From: Neodontobutis hainanensis
Taxonomy: Eukaryota; Chordata; Actinopteri; Gobiiformes; Odontobutidae
DNA length: 64,000 nucleotides
Direction of reading: 5' to 3'
NCBI GenBank assembly: GCA_024349245.1
Contig: JALDNG010000006.1
Coordinates: forward strand, 5,137,001-5,201,000
The position numbers and the translations under genes were made by a program. Shown here in pieces: positions 53,123 through 64,000 of the stretch. Within the stretch, counting starts at the first letter, position 1. Every line of letters starts with the position of its first letter. A model generated the notes under the pieces. The model saw only the letters and a list, made by a program, of their open reading frames with translations, was not told the DNA's origin and searched no databases.

Positions 53123-54697
53123 ATGGGGACAGTAGAATTATTGCTGTTCGGCTCTTTTCTTGGGCATTTTGTTCACGCTCAGTTGATGCAAGAAGAGCAT
53201 AATGCTATATTTTCTGAAATGTTTTTTGAAAGAATCCCACCTTATCCATTTGAGGGACCTTTTGACTTGCTTTCGTACCCTGACCTTTCCCTGTTTAATG
53301 AAGTTCTGCCGTTTATGAGGATTCCCAAAGTACAAGTGTTTTGTGACAATTCCCACTTATCTCTGCTGGTGGATAGGATATTCAATGGTGGCATACTGGA
53401 TGCAGCCCAAATAGAGCTGGGTGATGGCTGTTATAGCAACGGAAGGCTACCAAATAAGCTTGTGTTTATTTACAGTTTTGATCAGTGTGGGACTAAACAG
53501 CTGGTAGGCTAAAATTGTGACATTGCTAGTTGCCCTATTTCACAGCTAGTAATGTTTTATTTTTGTGCCACAGCATCAACATGGTTTAGATGTATTCTCC
53601 AATGTTCTCCACTTCCACCTCAAAGAAATATCCTTTACCGGGTGGACACCTCCAACAATGCAAGTAACATGTGTGCCAAAGAGGTGTGTAAAGTGGTTGA
53701 ATGTGGATCTAGTTGGACAGAACAGTTCTAAGACAAATGTGTCTTTCAGGTCTGGTCTTAATCCTTACTTCCTGGTACCAACTGCACCTTTGGATCATGG
53801 GAGGAACTTTAACATGAAATCAATGAACCGTAAGTTTGAGGCAACTAAAGCAAAATGTTCAAAGTTTGGAATTCCAATGAAGTAATTTTCTTGCAGCATC
53901 CTGGACCAATGCAGCATTGTCTAATGTCTTTGAAAGAGGTCAACTAATAAACTTTCAAGTTTTTGCTAATACAAAGCCTGGTGAGCAGCTTTTTATTCAG
54001 TCCTGCTATGTCCTCATGTCTGCCAATCCACACTCAAAACCAAAGCCTGCAGTCATATTCAATAAAGGGTAAGCACCTTTTCGGTTGTGATTAGTTTGAA
54101 AATGCATCTATATTTTAACTTGTGACATGTTACTATCTTTCAGGTGTACTGCAAATTTGCATACTACTCATGCTCTGGTCCACTTTGTGGCATCACACAG
54201 GCTTGATGTGGTTAATTTTGCAGTAAACTCATCTTATCTCAATTCTGGGGTGAACTTTTTAAATGTCTTTACATATTTCTGTAATATGTGTAAGCATCGG
54301 TTCAAAGAGAAACCTTGTTATTTCAGACTCGCATCCGGTGTAATCTGCTCATCTCAAAGCAGGGTGTCACATCTGGTTCCAAGTCTTGTAACTACAACTT
54401 TAAAAGCGCAAGGTACTGTCTTCTACATTAGACATTTTTCGTAAACTATATTAATTACCTTGCTGTCTTTCCAGATGGGAGGAATTAAGTGGGAATATGA
54501 AAGTGTGTCAATGCTGTAATTCAATGTGTAGAGGAATTTCACCTGGGCTTCTTGCTTATGGTTAGTATGTTATTGGAATGCAGCAGTTTTATTTTTTTCC
54601 CCTCTTCCAACATTGAATTCTAATCACTGTAGATGCCAGGGGTATTGTTACCACTGGTCCGTCCTCATCGTGGACAAGCATGCTGAAACCAAAATGA
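53123..54697 (+). CDS. ZP3-like egg-coat (zona pellucida domain) protein
   Basis: ZP-domain proteins polymerise into the egg envelope. Exons: 53123-53503, 53574-53683, 53750-53829, 53897-54068, 54144-54249, 54327-54412, 54475-54560, 54633-54697. All phases agree: 1086 nt, 361 residues up to the first stop. Residues 1-20 are a signal peptide (MGTVELLLFGSFLGHFVHAQ). The ZP-N half begins at VQVFCDNSHLSLLV, with the ZP3-like cysteines in GDGCYS, FDQCGT and VTCVPKR. The ZP-C half follows, with QSCYV, GCTAN, IRCNLL, SKSCNY and the ZP3 hallmark CQCC near residue 329. This is ZP3-type rather than ZP2 or ZP4 (no trefoil domain). The stop at 54695 probably comes from a one-base loss, because open protein-like frames continue to 55276 (next entry). 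The subtype within the fish ZP3 group cannot be named. Confidence 0.85.
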
Positions 54698-55424
54698 GCC
54701 ACAGCATCCCAGAAGCAGACTACTCCCAGTCTGCTGTTACCTCTGCACTGGCTGATATGAAACAGACCCCCTCACTACCTGGAGTAACCCAAGACGAACA
54801 ACCACAGAATGACTTGATCTACTCGAACACCATGTCCGACGCACCTTGGCCTTCTTCAACAGACCGGGATTTATTGAATGAGAACAATAATGGTGCAGAA
54901 GGTGAGAATAGGCTCAAAAGTGGTGATTTAATGAAAGGTGTAGATGTTCTTGCCTTGTTAGACGGATGGGTGATTCGTCCAGAAAAAGCTTTTGTAAGGA
55001 AAACTCATAGAAACGGAAGATCTCATAAAGAGGCTTTGAAAGTGGTAGAGCTCCTCATGGCAACTCAAAAGGAAAGCAGATGCAAACAAATTTAGATGTG
55101 ATTCAGCAACTGGAATCAACTGAGATGGAACCAATAATCCATTCAAAACTGCAGCTTTCAAGCCTGGATGGGACACAAATGCTGACCTATGATGAGGAAG
55201 TCATTCAAGGAAGTTTTGGAATGAATAGAGCCACAGAATGTAAAAAGTCTCTCTCAAATATGCTTGATTTACTGAGGTAACCTGTCTTTTATTATGCATT
55301 AATGGATCATGTGTTGTGGATGGTTTTTAAAACTGTTTTTTTTTTTTAAATATAGGAAAATGGATAAAGCAGAATAAGTGGAACATTTTCTTCTTTATTT
55401 TTTATTTTATTTTGCAGACTATAA
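54698..55424 (+). pseudogene. Out-of-frame C-terminal continuation of the ZP3-like gene
   Basis: Past the stop at 54695, the other two frames are open in turn: one through about 54691-55094, then another through about 55067-55276. The second ends at a donor (CTGAG|gtaacc). A last exon, 55418-55424, would then give a stop two codons on, just before an AATAAA. If one base were missing in AAAA at 54691-54694 and another in AAAA at 55067-55070, the whole becomes one frame of exactly 558 codons (557 residues). The region is acidic and Ser/Asn-rich, with no visible membrane segment. It is either a sequencing artefact or true decay; the sequence alone cannot say which. Confidence 0.6.
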
Positions 55425-55431
55425 CTTGACT

Positions 55432-55437
55432 AATAAA
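55432..55437 (+). terminator. ZP3-like gene poly(A) signal (AATAAA)
   Basis: AATAAA eight bases past the proposed final stop codon at 55422-55424. A very short 3' UTR is common in fish egg-coat genes. Confidence 0.55.
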
Positions 55438-55627
55438 TAATTTTCAATAACGTTCATTCGTTCATGGTATTATACATTAGTACTCGAGGAACTCCTTGTA
55501 TTCCTACACAGATGTCGCTGTTGGGAGTTGTTGGGACACTAGACCGTGTGCTCTCCCTTTTACAGCGGCTTTTTTTTTTTCCTCCTAAGTTTGACCCTGG
55601 TCACTGTTTCCTCCGTAGCGCACTGTC

Positions 55628-55666
55628 TATAAAGTGCCCATGCGTTCCTCTCACAGTCTCTTTCCC
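55628..55666 (+). promoter_or_regulatory. pabpc4: pabpc4 TATA box and TOP-like start site
   Basis: TATAAAG (55628-55634) is followed at the expected distance of 30 bp by CTCTTTCCC (55658-55666), a C plus pyrimidine run that fits a 5' terminal oligopyrimidine (TOP) start. TOP leaders put translation-machinery mRNAs under mTOR control. The start site is inferred, not mapped. Confidence 0.5.
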
Positions 55667-55707
55667 TGACCACAAACAACCGTGAGTGTCTAGCTCACAG
55701 CTCTCGG

Positions 55708-55841
55708 AAAAACTTAAGAAAAAATATATAAAAAAATATAAAATCCATAAAATCTCTCTATAAAAACAAGTAGCAAACCGTGATACTCCAAAAAAAAAAA
55801 ACACCTAAAAAAAATAGCAAAATTGTAATTAATAAAAAAAA
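55708..55841 (+). promoter_or_regulatory. pabpc4: A-rich block in the pabpc4 5' leader
   Basis: Many A-runs of 5 to 13 bases lie in about 130 nt, between the proposed start site and the ATG. The PABPC1 leader of mammals has an A-rich autoregulatory sequence that PABP binds to repress its own translation. The same role is inferred here. No ATG occurs between 55658 and 56122, which supports a long uninterrupted leader. Confidence 0.5.
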
Positions 55842-56122
55842 CAGGAACAAGGGGTCTTGCGCCGAAGTTCGCGTCTTTGGAAGAAGAAACACTGGAAGAC
55901 ATCGGTTTTTGGAGTGATATTCTTATATATCTTTTTAAGCTTTGGCATTTGTCGAGCTGGGAAACCGTTTGAGGCATCTGTCTGAACGTTTTCATAAGGT
56001 GAGAAGTGACAGCAGCTCGGACCACACTACACTTTATATCGGCTGTTTTGTTTTGTTTTTGTTTTTGTTTTTCTGCTTCTGTGAGACCAATACTCGCATT
56101 TTTATTCGGTCTATTCTGAGAT

Positions 56123-62181
<6,059 letters not shown>

Positions 62182-62491
62182 AAACTGAACATAACAAAGA
62201 AGCTGAGAGAATACAACACTGTTAAAATACCTCCAATGAAGTGAAAATAAAAACTGATGAAAACCAATATTCAAAGATACTTGAACCTTTTGAAGCCTAT
62301 TACAGATACAGTTTTGTGGTTCTGTAATACTTGTACACTGCAACAAAACAACTGTGCAAATCTTGAAAATGGGCCTTCATTTTGTGGCAAAGGAGAGAAG
62401 CTTTTCTAAGAAAATGAGCCTTGTCCTTTTTCTTTGCTTGAACATTTTAATTTTGACACCAACCATGTTTTCATAGACATGCTGTATTCTG

Positions 62492-62497
62492 AATAAA
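62492..62497 (+). terminator. pabpc4: pabpc4 poly(A) signal (AATAAA)
   Basis: AATAAA about 310 bp past the stop codon. A second, earlier AATAAA lies at about 62246. ppie starts 250 bp further on. Confidence 0.55.
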
Positions 62498-62743
62498 GGG
62501 ATGATGTGAGAAGAAAGATTGACTTGTTTTTTTATTTCATTTACTAAAGAGTGTATTTAAAATACCAATAAGGCGTACATGTCTTAAGTAAAATTAAAAA
62601 TTTAAGAACAAACTTGTGAAGGTGACATAGCTGCATACTTCCAACAGATGGCGTAAGAGCTCTTCAGAGACAAGAGGCGGGCTTTAGAGAAATGTGCACC
62701 AATGACAAGCTGCTGAGGTCAGAGTTGAGAGGTTAAATCCAAC
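62498..62743 (+). promoter_or_regulatory. ppie promoter region
   Basis: About 245 bp between the pabpc4 poly(A) signal and the ppie start codon, the only room for the ppie promoter and leader. No TATA box is obvious near the start codon. A weak CTCF-like motif lies at about 62641-62654. Confidence 0.45.
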
Positions 62744-64000
62744 ATGGCCGCGAGCAAACGAGTGTTATATGTTGGTAAGTTTCTAACTATAAAGTGTTTT
62801 AGCGTACTATGCCTTTCACGTGTAAGTTGTGACGCATTGACTAAAACAAGCTCAGCCCAATTTCACAAATAAGTGTGAAAAGCGTAGAAAGGATATATGT
62901 TGTATTTTCAATACAAACTATAACTGAACACTGTCTTCTATCTAAACCATATGATATAGTCGTTGTATTGAGTAGTAGTGAACAGTAACCGTAAATGATA
63001 TAATTATAATTTATCAATATATATTTCCGTGTTTCTGTCAGGTGGCCTGGCTGAAGAGGTGGACGAGAAAGTGTTGCATGCAGCGTTTATTCCTTTTGGA
63101 GACATCGTAGACATCCAGGTCCCTTTAGACTATGAAACGGGTTGGGACTTTATTTTATTTTTACTGTAAATACTTTTTGAAATGGCCGCTAACTTACAGC
63201 ACTAACATTTTCACTGTTTACTCTCCAGAAAAGCACAGAGGCTTTGCATTTATTGAGTTTGAATTGGCAGAGGTATGTATAGTTTCTTGTCTACTAAAGC
63301 CAGTTCTTTATTTAAAAGGGTATCACTGATCTACATCACTGTTATAGCAGGATTTATTATCCAGCACACATTGTCAAAGAGGTTGAATCTTACCTTTATG
63401 TTTTAATTATTCATGTGCTAATATTAATCCTTTTCTGTTTAGGATGCAGCAGCTGCTATTGATAACATGGTAAGCACACACCGTTTTTAGAGATGTGTTT
63501 AACCTTTTTTGGCATTGCTATTGTATAAGTTTATATTGCTTTCCTTTTTTTTCCCCTTAACAGAATGAGTCTGAGTTATTTGGTCGAACCATCCGGTCAA
63601 CATAGCCAGGCCGATGAGAATCAAAGAAGGCTCATCTCGTCCAGGTACTGTAAATATATTTTTTCCTTTTTCATTTTAGCCCTATATGTTGTGGTGCTTT
63701 TATTTCAAAAGTGCAGAACCAAATTGCCAGTGTAGAATTCCATTCATTTATTTGGCTTTGATTTTTATTTTTTTATTTTTTCATACAGTCTGGTCCGATG
63801 ATGATTGGTTGAAGAAGTTCTCAGGGAAGACGATGGAGGAGGCTGAAAGTGAAGCAGCAGCTGGAGAGTCTGCCAGCACAGCCGCACAGGAGGTGGGAGT
63901 ATTAATATAAGTAGTATTTGAATGTGTCACCTCTTTCGTGTGGTCCTTAACATGACTGATGTATGGTTTGTTTTTGCAGGCTGAGCCTCCAGCTAAGAAG
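62744..64000 (+). CDS. ppie: Peptidyl-prolyl isomerase E (cyclophilin 33), 5' part, with an apparent frameshift
   Basis: PPIE has an N-terminal RRM and a C-terminal cyclophilin domain. It works in spliceosomes and, in mammals, with MLL. Exons seen: 62744-62774, 63042-63140, 63229-63272, 63443-63469, 63564-63644, 63789-63892, 63980 to beyond the window end. The start MAASKRVLYVGGLAEEVDEK and the RRM motifs [33 protein letters not shown] (split here over exons 3-5) match human nearly throughout. In exon 5 the text CCGGTCAAC gives an in-frame TAG at 63603-63605. One added G would restore the expected IRVNIARPMRIKEGSSRP and the phase needed by exon 6 (VWSDDDWLKKFSGKT). The cyclophilin domain is outside the window. 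Confidence 0.92.

Overview
The window is vertebrate nuclear DNA, most likely from a ray-finned (teleost) fish. It has compact introns with GT-AG borders, AT-rich intergenic DNA, long (GT)n, (TA)n and (AAT)n microsatellites, fish-type dispersed repeats, an intact L-threonine dehydrogenase gene (a pseudogene in humans) and an egg-coat ZP gene. Eleven protein-coding genes were assembled exon by exon, by reading conserved protein segments and checking that splice phases agree. I see no CRISPR array, operon or complete mobile element.

Left half, minus strand, in transcription order (right to left): mtmr9 (32215-28424), tdh (27760-25533), srrm1 (24387-17238) and clic4 (15843-4750). The first 3.2 kb is intergenic. 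mtmr9 is a pseudophosphatase partner of active myotubularins. tdh is a mitochondrial threonine-catabolism enzyme. srrm1 is an SR-type splicing coactivator. clic4 is a GST-fold redox/chloride channel-like protein.

Right half, mostly plus strand: fam167b (33206-34092), lck (37522-44696), hdac1 (45744-49217), a minus-strand four-pass membrane gene of the TMEM54/KRTCAP3 family (52167-50151), a ZP3-like egg-coat gene (53123 to 54697 or 55424), pabpc4 (56123-62181) and the 5' part of ppie (62744 to the window end). mtmr9 and fam167b are divergent across about 1 kb. hdac1 and the TMEM54/KRTCAP3 gene converge, with poly(A) signals about 100 bp apart.

By recalled human map positions, SRRM1-CLIC4, FAM167B-LCK-HDAC1 and PABPC4-PPIE lie on 1p34-p36, while TDH and MTMR9 lie on 8p23.1 beside FAM167A and BLK, the paralogues of FAM167B and LCK. 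The window therefore joins pieces of two human paralogous regions.

The points most worth a second look are: apparent single-base losses in the ZP3-like gene (two) and in ppie (one), all in short homopolymers; the pabpc4 leader, with a TATA box, a TOP-like start and an A-rich block suited to autoregulation; GC-AG introns in clic4 and lck; a perfect 23-bp inverted repeat inside a small tdh intron; and a CTCF-like site between mtmr9 and fam167b. I found no previously undescribed multi-gene system. Everything coding belongs to known vertebrate families.
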